A stretch of DNA of 64,000 nt from positions 620,001 to 684,000 of the forward strand of contig JADJKB010000025.1 in NCBI GenBank assembly GCA_016706225.1. The letters run 5' to 3'. The first letter of the stretch is position 1. Each line of letters begins with the position of its first letter. Under the pieces are notes generated by a model. That model saw only the letters and a program-made list of their open reading frames with translations. It was not told where the DNA came from and searched no databases. Below, one piece after another: positions 29,808 through 37,782 of this stretch. A program made the translations under genes and the position numbers. Source of the stretch: Myxococcales bacterium (GTDB lineage: Bacteria > Myxococcota_A > Polyangia > Polyangiales > Polyangiaceae).

Positions 29808-29956
29808 GATTTCCTCTGCAGTTTCCGTCGCGCCATTACCACCGCCTGCTTCAGCTCGCCAATGTAGGGGAATGGGGGGGGGCAGCCCGCGGCGGGAAAG
29901 CACCGAAATGGGTTGAAATAAGCTACAGTTATACGGAGCCGGAAGGCCCATTTCCG

Positions 29957-31651
29957 TTGTCGTGCGTATCCGAGGTTGAACCTCCGGAGCGAACGTTGTT
30001 GTCCGCCGATCTCGCCAAACCTCTGCCCGAAGACCTCCAGCGCGGTTCGCGCCTGGGTCGGTTTCAGCTTTTGCTTCGGATTGGTCGGGGCGGCATGGCC
30101 ACGGTCTGGGTCGCACGCGAAGACACTGACGACCCGGCGCGTCAGCGGTTGGTAGCTGTCAAGGCCATCCTCACCGACCTGGCGAACGACCAGGAGTTCT
30201 CGAAGATGTTCGTCGACGAAGGGCGGATCATCGGCATGATCCAGCATCCCAACGTCGTGAACGTGTACGAGTCGTCGGAAGACGGCGGCATCGGCTACAT
30301 CGCGATGGAGTGGGTCGAGGGCGACTCGTTGCACGCCATCATTGCCGAGGCCGGCAAGCGCCGACCGATCCCGCCGGAGATGGCCGTGCGCATCATCTCC
30401 GACGCCGCGGCGGGCTTGCACGCGGCCCACGAGCTGACGGACGAAAAGGGTAATCCGATGAACGTGGTTCATCGGGACGTGTCGCCTCACAACATCCTGA
30501 TCGGCGTGGACGGCGCCGTGAAGCTGGTGGACTTCGGCGTTGCCAAAGCGATGGGTCGTCTGTCCGAGGTGACCAGCGCGGGGCAGCTCAAGGGCAAGTT
30601 CGGATACATGTCGCCCGAGCAGGCGATGGCCAAGCGGGTCGATCGCCGGAGCGACGTGTTCGCGCTTGGAATCGTGCTGTTCGAGCTGACGACTGGACGG
30701 CGGCTGTTCCGCGGCGAGCACGACGCAGAGACCCTTCACATGGTCGTCTCCGGCAAGATCCCCAGGCCGACGAGCGTCGATCCGAAGTACCCGCCGGAGC
30801 TCGAAGAGATCGTGCTCAGGGCGCTGACGCGGGATCCAACCAAGCGTTATCAAACCGCTCAGGAGTTCCAGCGCGCGCTCGACGGATATCTGAAGAGCGA
30901 GCGCGTCGTGGTGCCCGCGGCGGGCATCGCGAACCTGCTGAAAAAAGTCCTCGGAGAGCGCATCGAGCAGCGGCGAAAAGCGATTCGCTCCGTCCTCAAA
31001 GGGCTCGACACACCATCGGGTCTCTCGCAGCGCGAGGTGCCGGACGCCCAGTTCGTTCCCGTGCCGGGTGAGCCGGTGAGTGTCACGGGGGTCAGCGCGA
31101 TCACCAGCGGCAGCGGTGTCAGCGGCGTCAGCAGCGTGACGCCGTCGCCGGGGTCGAGCCCCAGCGGACTCAGCCACCCCCGACCCAGCATCGCAACGCC
31201 GCTGCCGGCGGACGCCTCGAATCCAAGCGCGGTCTCCCACGTTGGCTACCCGATGGAGCCGGGCTACACCCAGGCGACCGTCGTAGTGAAGCGCGGCGGC
31301 ATGGTCGGGCTCGTGATTGGTGTCATCGGGCTCGCAGTGGCCCTGGCAGCGGTGCTGTTCGTGCTCTACGGGCCGAGTCGCAAGACCACAGTCGTCAACC
31401 TCCAGGCGCCAAGACCCGCCGAGGTTCCGGCGACACTCCCGCCCGACAAACCCGTCGAAGCGCCGCCTGCGGCGAAAGACGACGGGATCCCCTCGGTCCA
31501 GGTGGACGCGCTCGGCAGTGCATCCGCTGCGCCCGCGGCGCCGCCGCCGGCCGGAGGCTTTCGCAATCGCTTCGTGAAACCCGGCCCCGCGATCCCCGCG
31601 CCGCCGCCGCCGAACACCGCTGCGCCGCCGCGCAAGAACCCTTACGAGTGA
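29957..31651 (+). CDS. Ser/Thr protein kinase with one membrane helix
   Basis: 564 residues. The kinase domain (about 35-320) is complete: glycine loop GRGGMATVW, catalytic Lys in VAVKAIL, HRDVSPHN catalytic loop, DFGVAKA, and SPEQ with SDVFALGIVLFELTTG. The HRDVSPHN form is common in myxobacterial kinases. A Ser/Gly-rich linker, one helix near residue 450 (VGLVIGVIGLAVALAAVLFV) and a Pro-rich periplasmic tail follow. The start is a TTG at 29957; an internal TTG near 29996 is also possible. It is a eukaryotic-like signalling kinase at the cytoplasmic membrane; targets are unknown. Confidence 0.92.
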   Translation: MSCVSEVEPPERTLLSADLAKPLPEDLQRGSRLGRFQLLLRIGRGGMATVWVAREDTDDPARQRLVAVKAILTDLANDQEFSKMFVDEGRIIGMIQHPNVVNVYESSEDGGIGYIAMEWVEGDSLHAIIAEAGKRRPIPPEMAVRIISDAAAGLHAAHELTDEKGNPMNVVHRDVSPHNILIGVDGAVKLVDFGVAKAMGRLSEVTSAGQLKGKFGYMSPEQAMAKRVDRRSDVFALGIVLFELTTGRRLFRGEHDAETLHMVVSGKIPRPTSVDPKYPPELEEIVLRALTRDPTKRYQTAQEFQRALDGYLKSERVVVPAAGIANLLKKVLGERIEQRRKAIRSVLKGLDTPSGLSQREVPDAQFVPVPGEPVSVTGVSAITSGSGVSGVSSVTPSPGSSPSGLSHPRPSIATPLPADASNPSAVSHVGYPMEPGYTQATVVVKRGGMVGLVIGVIGLAVALAAVLFVLYGPSRKTTVVNLQAPRPAEVPATLPPDKPVEAPPAAKDDGIPSVQVDALGSASAAPAAPPPAGGFRNRFVKPGPAIPAPPPPNTAAPPRKNPYE

Positions 31652-31674
31652 ACGGCAGCGGGTCCTGATGGCAA

Positions 31675-32934
31675 TCAGTTCTGCGGGAGCTTCAGCAGCT
31701 TCCGGACCGGCCCCAGGTCGGTGGCGTAGACCACGAACGCACCGCTCGGTTCGATGTCGATGGGACCGAGGTCGGACGGCGCGATCTGCGTGACCGTGCC
31801 GCCGCCCGTTGGCAGCATGAACACACCACCCCCAGCATAGTTCTGCGCTTTGTCGCCCAGCGCCGTGAACGCGAGCTTGCCGTCGTAGTTGATGAGGTCA
31901 CCGAGCGTCAGGAAGCCAGCGCTGAGCTCGACCTCTGTCGGTCCCGCGCCGTCACAGGCGCTCGACGAGAGTGCGCGCCGCCACACGCTGCCGTTTGCGC
32001 GCGTGAAATAGAAGCTCTTCGGATCTGCCGTGAGACCGACCGCGTCACTGACGGCGGTCGTGAGCGCGCTTGCGCGTGAACCCCCGGAGGTCGTTGCAAC
32101 CCAGATCGCGCCATTGCTGATCCAGTACACACAGCCACTCTGCATGACCACGTCCCCGCTGCTCTCGCCGCCTGCGGTGCTGGTGTAGAGCGACTGCGCC
32201 GTGGTCGACGCCACGGGGAAGCGCAGGAGGCCGACGTCGTTCGGGTTGACGGCGTTGACGCTGACGTAGACGAACCCGTCAGCGGCGACGTGCAGTCCGA
32301 CGGCAAGCCCGATGGGCGAGCCGAGTCCGATCGCTTCCTTGAGGCCGCCAGCCTTCGGCACCCGGTTGATGCTGCCTTCGGTGGTTGTGTTCCGCCCGCC
32401 CGCCACGAACAAATACTCTGCGCCGACGCCGAGCGCCTGGGGGCGCTCCATGCTCGGAAGGGTCGTGCCGCTGCCGCCGGCGGTCGGCTGGCTCACGACC
32501 ACGGCGTCGATTGCGTTCTTCGTGGTGCGGAAGACGCTGCTGTCATCGGCGCCGATGATCACTGGAGCCGGTCCGCTGCCCAGGTTCGTGACCGGGTACT
32601 TCTTTGGATCGTAGGCGATGATGCCGCCGCCGTCCGAGGCGTCCGAGGCATCCGCGCTGCCTCCGCCGCTGCCTCCGCCTCCGGAAGTCCCGCCCGCGTC
32701 GCCCCCGCTGTCCGCGCCTCCGCCCCCCGCAGAGCCCCCGCCGCTGCCTCCTCCGCCCGTCGTGCCCCCGGCGGCCCCGACCCCGCCCGTTGCCGACGTC
32801 CCGCCGCTGCCGGCGGCCCCGACCCCGCCGGTCGCCTCGATGCGCGACTCGTCCAGAGACTTGAAACAGCCGACCGCCGACAGGCCCGCGAGACCGAGCA
32901 GGGCGGTAGCACGCAGCGGGGATCGGCTCGGCAT
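31675..32934 (-). CDS. Lipoprotein with Gly-rich linker and possible beta-propeller
   Basis: 419 residues. The signal peptide ends in the lipobox LSAVGC (about residue 23), so it is a secreted lipoprotein. Residues about 35-100 are a Gly/Ser/Ala/Asp linker typical of Polyangia surface proteins. The rest has repeating strands with motifs such as ALGVGAEYLFVAGG, GLHVAADGFVYVSVNA and AVGLTADPKSFYFTRANG, about 45-50 residues apart, consistent with a beta-propeller. No catalytic motif is visible. It is convergent with the kinase, with 23 bases between the two stops. Confidence 0.75.
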   Translation of the reverse strand: MPSRSPLRATALLGLAGLSAVGCFKSLDESRIEATGGVGAAGSGGTSATGGVGAAGGTTGGGGSGGGSAGGGGADSGGDAGGTSGGGGSGGGSADASDASDGGGIIAYDPKKYPVTNLGSGPAPVIIGADDSSVFRTTKNAIDAVVVSQPTAGGSGTTLPSMERPQALGVGAEYLFVAGGRNTTTEGSINRVPKAGGLKEAIGLGSPIGLAVGLHVAADGFVYVSVNAVNPNDVGLLRFPVASTTAQSLYTSTAGGESSGDVVMQSGCVYWISNGAIWVATTSGGSRASALTTAVSDAVGLTADPKSFYFTRANGSVWRRALSSSACDGAGPTEVELSAGFLTLGDLINYDGKLAFTALGDKAQNYAGGGVFMLPTGGGTVTQIAPSDLGPIDIEPSGAFVVYATDLGPVRKLLKLPQN

Positions 32935-32988
32935 GCGGAAAACTCGACGCCATCATGATAGCATCGAGTCATCGGAGACCACGCCCAG

Positions 32989-33954
32989 GTGACGCATCCC
33001 CATCGCTTCGCGCTCGCGCTCTGTCTGGCCTTCACGGTCGCGTCACCGGCGTTGGGCCAGAAGGGTGGCAAGGACGAGGCGCGGCGCTTTTTCAACGCGG
33101 GGCAGAAGGCGTTCCAGGCCGGGCGGTTCACCGAGGCGGCGAAGGCCTTCGAGGAGGCGTTTCGCCTCAAACCGCACCCCTTCGCGCTGATCAACGCCGG
33201 TGATGCCTGGGAGAAATCTGGCGACCTCGCCCTGGCCGCCCGGATCTTTCAGCGCGTGCTCAAGCTCGAGCAGTCGGGTGAGCAGGACCGTGCGGACGCG
33301 ACGGAGCGTCTGACCAAGCTCACGCCGAAGCTGGCGATCATCGAGCTGGACGGCGAGAGCAGTCAGCGCGCCCGGGTGGACCAGGAGGAGTTCGTGGGGG
33401 GCGACCGTGTCTACGTGACGCCGGGCGAACACGTCGTGACGTTGCTCGACGTGGACGGCGCCAAGGAGCGGAAGGTCGATCTGGCCGCGGGTGCGTCGCG
33501 CACGGTGGCACTCGCGACGCTCAAGCCCGGCGCGGACGATGACCCCAGCGCGGAGCCGGGCAAACCCGACGCCGACCCCGACGAGCAACCCACGCGGGAT
33601 CCCGGCCCGACGAAATCCGGAGGCGTTCGCGCTCCGACCTTGATCCTGCTCGGGCTCACTGCCGTGGCGGCCGGGGGTGCGGTGTACTTTGGTCTGCAGG
33701 TCAACGACGCAGAGAAGAAGTTCGACGACAAACCCACGCGCGAACAGTACGACCGCTTCAACTCGAACAAGCTCTACACGAACATTGCCATCGGCGTTGC
33801 GGGGGTCTCTGCCGCGGTCGGAACGTACCTGCTCATCACCGATCTGGGGCGCAAGGTCCCGGCGGAAAAGAGCGCCCCTCGCGCACGTCTGCCCAACGTT
33901 GGCGTGACTCCGCTACCGGGCGGCGGTGCGATTTTTGGTGTCGGCCAGTTCTGA
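32989..33954 (+). CDS. Secreted TPR-type protein with C-terminal membrane helices
   Basis: 321 residues from GTG 32989. A signal peptide (RFALALCLAFTVASPALG) is followed by a TPR-like region (ARRFFNAGQKAFQAGRFTEA, then PHPFALINAGDAWEKSGD), a PEGA-like strand region (YVTPGEHVVTLLDVDGAKER), an Asp/Pro-rich linker and two hydrophobic helices near residues 215-235 and 265-285. This order (TPR, PEGA-like, helices) is common among myxobacterial envelope proteins. Function is unknown. It is divergent from the lipoprotein gene, 54 bases apart. Confidence 0.75.
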   Translation: MTHPHRFALALCLAFTVASPALGQKGGKDEARRFFNAGQKAFQAGRFTEAAKAFEEAFRLKPHPFALINAGDAWEKSGDLALAARIFQRVLKLEQSGEQDRADATERLTKLTPKLAIIELDGESSQRARVDQEEFVGGDRVYVTPGEHVVTLLDVDGAKERKVDLAAGASRTVALATLKPGADDDPSAEPGKPDADPDEQPTRDPGPTKSGGVRAPTLILLGLTAVAAGGAVYFGLQVNDAEKKFDDKPTREQYDRFNSNKLYTNIAIGVAGVSAAVGTYLLITDLGRKVPAEKSAPRARLPNVGVTPLPGGGAIFGVGQF

Positions 33955-34100
33955 GCGATCAGCACCTGGCCTAGACTCGTGCGGTTGCGCTCGGCGAAAT
34001 CAGCGCAGCGAAGGGGTTTCTTCGAGGTCAACCGCGAAGCGCGATCTGCCAGAAACTCGCGACTCATCCCAAGCACGAGCAGTGCTTCCTGTGAGCTCCG

Positions 34101-34260
34101 CTAGAACACCGATCAGCTTGCGCTGCTCGTGTTCTAGGACCTTTACGTTGGGCCTGCGCCCCAAACCCCCGGCCTTCGGCCGTGCGCGCTCCGCGCGCGA
34201 GCGCCGAACACCTTGCAAGTCGCTGAAAACAAACGACGTTCAACCTGTTCGGCGCTCTAG
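34101..34260 (+). repeat. 160-bp CTAG-bounded palindromic element, copy 1
   Basis: Begins CTAGAACACCGATCAGCTTG and ends in CAGGTTGAACGTC-type sequence read inward from CTAGAGCGCCGAACAG on the other strand. The 20-base ends are imperfect inverted repeats (16 of 20 match). Five stem-loops follow one another almost without gaps. The copy lies between a TPR-protein gene and the 3' end of a lipoprotein hydrolase gene. It differs from copies 2 and 3 at only a few positions; for example the second stem reads GGGCC-TGC-GCCCC instead of GGGGC-TGC-GCCCC. It faces copy 2 in inverted orientation. Confidence 0.95.
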
Positions 34261-34280
34261 CCGGGGTTTTCCAAGGGACT

Positions 34281-36275
34281 TCAAGGCACGAATCCGGGAA
34301 ACGAACACGGCCCCCCGCAGGGATTCGTGGCCTTGCCGGTCTTCAAGAACACGTCCGTTTGTTCCTGGTTGAGCGGGTGCTTGCGAATGTCACCGTGTAC
34401 CTTGTTGTCGGTCGTCGGAGTGGCGTTGGTTTCCGGCGGTGGCTCGCGAACCAGGTCCCAGAACGCGATCGCGTTGTCGACTCCGCCGCTGCTCTCGCTC
34501 AGGCCCCAGACGGACTTCGAGCTCGGGGAAAGCAGCGGCAACTCCAGGGTGCGCGCCTGGATCTCGGCGGCGAGGTTCGCCACCTGGGAGTCGCCCACGG
34601 CGATCTGCATCAGCATGTGTTTTTCGGGGGTGCCGGGCAGCCCGGGGTTCACGCCCTGTGCCCAGGCGGTGCCGGACCCCTCGGAGTCGTCGAACAGGGG
34701 TTGCCAGACCGCCATCAAGACCTGTTGGGTGATCCGATCGGGATAGGCGTTGCGAATGGCTGGCAGAAACTGGTTCCAGTTCACGCTGCGCTGAATCATC
34801 ACGGAGTAGGCGGTGCCGCCGACCTGTGTGACTCCGCGCTCGATGTCGGGTGAGTACGCAAGCAGACTCGAACCCATGATGCCGCCCTGCGAGATGCCGT
34901 AGTAGACGGGCTTGGTGCCGGCGGCGATCGCGCTTTTGCCGTTCGGGAGCAACACCTGCGCGTCTGCGGCAATCAGCGGGGCGACCCGCGTCAGCACCAT
35001 GAAGTTCACCAGCGCTTGTTGCAGGCGGTCGGTGACCCAGTAAATGCGGTTGACGTCTTCGATGCCCTTGACCGCGGCGGCGCTCTGGCCAATGCCCGCT
35101 TCTTCTTTCTCGCTCAACCCCAACCAGTCCGTCGCCACGCAGACGTAGCCCTTGTCATTGCACAGCCCGCGCACGTGGCTGCCCGAGACCTCGCCGGCGG
35201 AGCCGAGCAGGCCGTGTCCGTACACCAGGAGCGGGTAGGGGCCTTTGTCCACGGCGCTCTTCGGGATCACGAGCTCGAAGGGATAGTCCGTGTCGCGCTG
35301 GATCACTGGTTTGCCCGCAGCGTCGAACACCAGCTCCGTCTCGGCCACGGAGCGGTCGTCGTTGGACAAACAGCTCGGTGCCTTGAAGGTGCCGCGCACT
35401 CGCGCGTGAATTTCCGCGTTGGGATCTGCCTCGACGCTGTCAATCTTGAAACCAAGCCCTGCGTCGCCCACCTTTGCGAGGGCCTGGTCGCGCAGCTGGA
35501 GCACCGTCTTGATGCCCTGGTTGAGGCTGGCGGTGTGAAAGTCCCAGGCCAGCAGCAGGTCGCTCTTCTTGACGCCCTTCGCCTCGAGCGCCGTCAAGAC
35601 CGTCGGCAGTGCATCGAGCGCGCGACGCGCCAGGGGGTCAGCGCTCTTGGCTCCGCGGAGCGCGCTCTTGAACCCCACCGGGGTCTCGGGCTCGCCACCC
35701 GCCAGCGTCCGCAGCGACCTGGTGATCGCGACGGCGTAGTGTCGGTTGGGGCGCAGGTGCCGCGCCGGTCGGATGATCAGCGGCTGGCGATCGGTGTCAG
35801 CGATGTCGGCGGAGAGATCGAGCTCGCTCATGTGCGGGACGAACTCGCCCGTCTCGAGATCGACGATCAGTGTGGCGCTCGTTGGCGCCGTGCTCTGATC
35901 GTACATGGACTGGGATGGCAGCGACGCCGCGTCGAGCCGCTCGGGAAAATACGCGACGATGGGGGTGGCGGGTGAAAATCCGTCGCGACGATTCCAGCGT
36001 GCGGGCTCGAAGGGGGTCTTCGACTTTGCCGCAGGTGGCACCAGGTCCACCGGCAGCGCTTGGCGCCTTCCAGTCTCGGTCTCCGTGTCTTCGACTGACC
36101 AGACATCGGACGGATAGGGGGTGCTGCAGGCGCCGCTGGCGCGGAAGGGGTGACAGGTGGCGGGCAACCCGTCGTCCGGCACCGCCAGCTGGGTGTCGGT
36201 CGCCGAGTCGTCGCCTGCACAGGCGGTGGCAAACTGCGAGGTCAACGCCAAGAGCGGGACAGCGAAGCGTCTCAT
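34281..36275 (-). CDS. Secreted lipoprotein, alpha/beta-hydrolase type
   Basis: 664 residues from ATG 36275. Signal peptide RRFAVPLLALTSQFATAC ends in a lipobox-like FATAC. The second half has an alpha/beta-hydrolase core: LLVYGHGLLGSAGEV (oxyanion-type HG), VATDWLGLS, and the nucleophile elbow YGISQGGIMGSS with G-x-S-x-G. About 400 residues precede the core, in a region frequently seen in large myxobacterial secreted esterase-like proteins. It is probably an extracellular or outer-membrane-linked esterase; substrate unknown. Inverted copies of the 160-bp element lie 20 bases beyond its stop and 155 bases before its start. Confidence 0.75.
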   Translation of the reverse strand: MRRFAVPLLALTSQFATACAGDDSATDTQLAVPDDGLPATCHPFRASGACSTPYPSDVWSVEDTETETGRRQALPVDLVPPAAKSKTPFEPARWNRRDGFSPATPIVAYFPERLDAASLPSQSMYDQSTAPTSATLIVDLETGEFVPHMSELDLSADIADTDRQPLIIRPARHLRPNRHYAVAITRSLRTLAGGEPETPVGFKSALRGAKSADPLARRALDALPTVLTALEAKGVKKSDLLLAWDFHTASLNQGIKTVLQLRDQALAKVGDAGLGFKIDSVEADPNAEIHARVRGTFKAPSCLSNDDRSVAETELVFDAAGKPVIQRDTDYPFELVIPKSAVDKGPYPLLVYGHGLLGSAGEVSGSHVRGLCNDKGYVCVATDWLGLSEKEEAGIGQSAAAVKGIEDVNRIYWVTDRLQQALVNFMVLTRVAPLIAADAQVLLPNGKSAIAAGTKPVYYGISQGGIMGSSLLAYSPDIERGVTQVGGTAYSVMIQRSVNWNQFLPAIRNAYPDRITQQVLMAVWQPLFDDSEGSGTAWAQGVNPGLPGTPEKHMLMQIAVGDSQVANLAAEIQARTLELPLLSPSSKSVWGLSESSGGVDNAIAFWDLVREPPPETNATPTTDNKVHGDIRKHPLNQEQTDVFLKTGKATNPCGGPCSFPGFVP

Positions 36276-36430
36276 GGGGCGATCTTCACTGCTCACGCGG
36301 GCCGCCGCAAGCGGGCTCGAGCCGCGCGCGGCGCGCCCCGGCCAGAGCCACAGCGGGAGCGGTGGCCGGCCGGGTAAGGCCGTGGCGGGATGTGTCAAAG
36401 ACCGAGTCGGCGCGAGGGCCTGGGCTACGG

Positions 36431-36590
36431 CTAGAGCGCCGAACAGGTTGAACGTCGTTTGTTTTCAGCGACTTGCAATGTGTTCGGCGCTCGCGCGCGG
36501 AGCGCGCACGGCCGAAGGCCGGGGGTTTGGGGCGCAGCCCCAACGTAAGTGTCCTAGAACACGAGCAGCGCAAGCTGATCGGTGTTCTAG
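36431..36590 (-). repeat. 160-bp CTAG-bounded palindromic element, copy 2 (inverted)
   Basis: The same element as at 34101 and 56141 but on the opposite strand. It runs from CTAGAACACC (ending at 36590) to GGCGCTCTAG (at 36431). Length is identical (160 bases including both CTAG). All five stems are kept; differences include ACACTT for ACCTTT and ACATTG for ACCTTG. It separates the hydrolase gene's upstream region from a degenerate transposase. Confidence 0.95.
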
Positions 36591-36834
36591 GCGGGAAGCG
36601 GCGGGAGCCGGTGCGGGCGCCGTGCGCTGCTTCGCGCGGACTGCCGGGGTCAATTCCTCGGTCAGTTGCTCGACCTGCCTCAAGCTCTGGCAACGCGCCC
36701 GTGAGCAGCGTCTCGAGCTCCCAGCGGCGCCCGCGTGGGTCACGCGAGTCGGTGACCTCGTCGAGGCGATTGTCGCCGATCCGTTTGACCAGCATGCCCA
36801 TGATTCTGAGTTTGGTGCGTGCGGATTGTGCCAT
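36591..36834 (-). pseudogene. Transposase relic (N-terminal fragment, frameshifted)
   Basis: From ATG 36834 one frame gives AQSARTKLRIMGMLVKRIGD and RRWELETLLTGAL; the sequel SLRQVEQLTEELTPAVRAK continues in another frame. Together they resemble the N-terminal region of DDE transposases of the kind that read LLTGALxGLxAGxxSLxxVExLTxEL. Several codons are missing at the junction, and the DDE core is absent. The coding trace stops at palindromic copy 2, so the relic is truncated there. It is clearly non-functional; the exact IS family is not determined. Confidence 0.6.
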
Positions 36835-36975
36835 GTGAGCTCCTTCGTGGTGAGCACGACGCGGGCGAAGCCCATTCACAATCGCCCGCTGTGCGCTCGA
36901 TCTGACGCGAATGCAGCGTCAGACATTCGATGAAACAGCCCGGCGCCGGGACGAGCGCGGCGCCGGGCGGAGCGC

Positions 36976-37296
36976 TCAGGCGCCGACCAGGCGGACGAGA
37001 GTACCGATAATGCGATTGAGCTTGGCGATGAGAGCGGGGTCGAGCGCTGCGATGTAACCGAGAGCGCAAGCGACCTCGAGGCACGCGAGAGTCTCTCGCG
37101 CTGAGCCGAGAGCGGTGTGATAGCGCACCTGTCGGAGCTTGCCGCGCGACCCCATGCCTTCACCGACGTTGAGCGCAATGCTGGTGGCACAGCGCCGCAG
37201 CTGACGGGTGAGATCGGGATCGCGACGTTCGAGCTTTGCGATGAGTGCGCGGAGCTCGCGGAGGACATCGAGAATGAGCGGATAGATACGCAACAT
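36976..37296 (-). CDS. Four-helix-bundle protein (S23 / rRNA intervening-sequence type)
   Basis: 106 residues: LRIYPLILDVLRELRALIAK, LTRQLRRCATSIALNVGEG, then GSARETLACLEVACALGYI and a final helix. The SIALNVGEG and SARETLACLEVA segments are hallmarks of the S23/IVP family of small helical bundles, which also includes the Avd subunits of diversity-generating retroelements. No reverse transcriptase or variable repeat is seen nearby, so a DGR role is unsupported. Here it lies in a repeat-rich patch. Function is unknown. Confidence 0.8.
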   Translation of the reverse strand: MLRIYPLILDVLRELRALIAKLERRDPDLTRQLRRCATSIALNVGEGMGSRGKLRQVRYHTALGSARETLACLEVACALGYIAALDPALIAKLNRIIGTLVRLVGA

Positions 37297-37309
37297 GGTT
37301 CTTCTCCTT

Positions 37310-37407
37310 GTCGGCGCAGCCGACGGCCAAGGCAGCCTCGCCGCGCACAGCGCGGGTCAAGGCTCGCGCGCGAGAGCGCGCGACCGCGGCGCAGCCGCGG
37401 CTTGGCC
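37310..37407. repeat. Cluster of GC-rich hairpins
   Basis: Within 98 bases are GTCGGC-GCA-GCCGAC (37310-37324), the perfect palindrome CTCGCGCGCGAG (37363-37374), CCGCGGC-GCA-GCCGCGG (37384-37400), and an outer pair GGCCAAG (37325-37331) / CTTGGCC (37401-37407). This is upstream of the four-helix-bundle gene. It looks like REP-type sequence or a degraded structured repeat, but only one copy is visible. Confidence 0.5.
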
Positions 37408-37458
37408 TTGATGCGCGCGAGCACGGCGAGAGAATGAGAAAGCCGAGCGAGCTGTTCC

Positions 37459-37570
37459 CCTCGCCCTCGCCCTCGCCCTCGCCCTCGCCCTCGCCCTCGC
37501 CCTCGCCCTCGCCCTCGCCCTCGCCCTCGCCCTCGCCCTCGCCCTCGCCCTCGCCCTCGCCCTCGCCCTC
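37459..37570. repeat. Hexanucleotide tandem repeat (CCTCGC)18.7
   Basis: Eighteen perfect copies of CCTCGC plus four bases, uninterrupted. Read as protein it would give Ser-Pro, Arg-Ala or Glu-Gly dipeptide runs, but no surrounding frame looks genuine, so I treat it as intergenic. The rest of 37297-37782 holds no convincing gene; two imperfect GC-rich direct repeats (about 40 bases, near 37606 and 37663) follow the tract. Confidence 0.97.
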
Positions 37571-37782
37571 ACGGCTGCCGGGCGCCGGGTTCCCCCCCGC
37601 GGCGACCCGCAGGCCGCGTGGCGGCCGAGGACCGACGCAAGGGGGGGAACGGCCGCCCGCAGGCCGCGCAGCGGCCGAGGACGGACGAGGCGGGGGCATC
37701 ACATCAATCGCCGTTGCGAATTTGCGCCTGCCGCCGCGGCCGCCACGCGTTCGCCCTCAAGTGATCGGACAAGCGTGCCTTC

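Noticed and set aside
34000..34218. 72-codon minus-strand frame running out of element copy 1
   Set aside because: Begins at a TTG inside the repeat and has no protein-like features; the frame is a by-product of the repeat's few stops.
36157..36933. 258-codon plus-strand frame through element copy 2
   Set aside because: Joins the reverse of a lipoprotein signal region, the repeat and the reverse of the transposase relic; no coherent protein.
36976..37296. Diversity-generating retroelement, because the four-helix-bundle protein resembles Avd
   Set aside because: No reverse transcriptase, template repeat or variable gene is nearby; S23-type bundles are common without them.
37459..37570. Possible CRISPR array
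   Set aside because: The unit is 6 bp with no spacers, and there are no cas genes.
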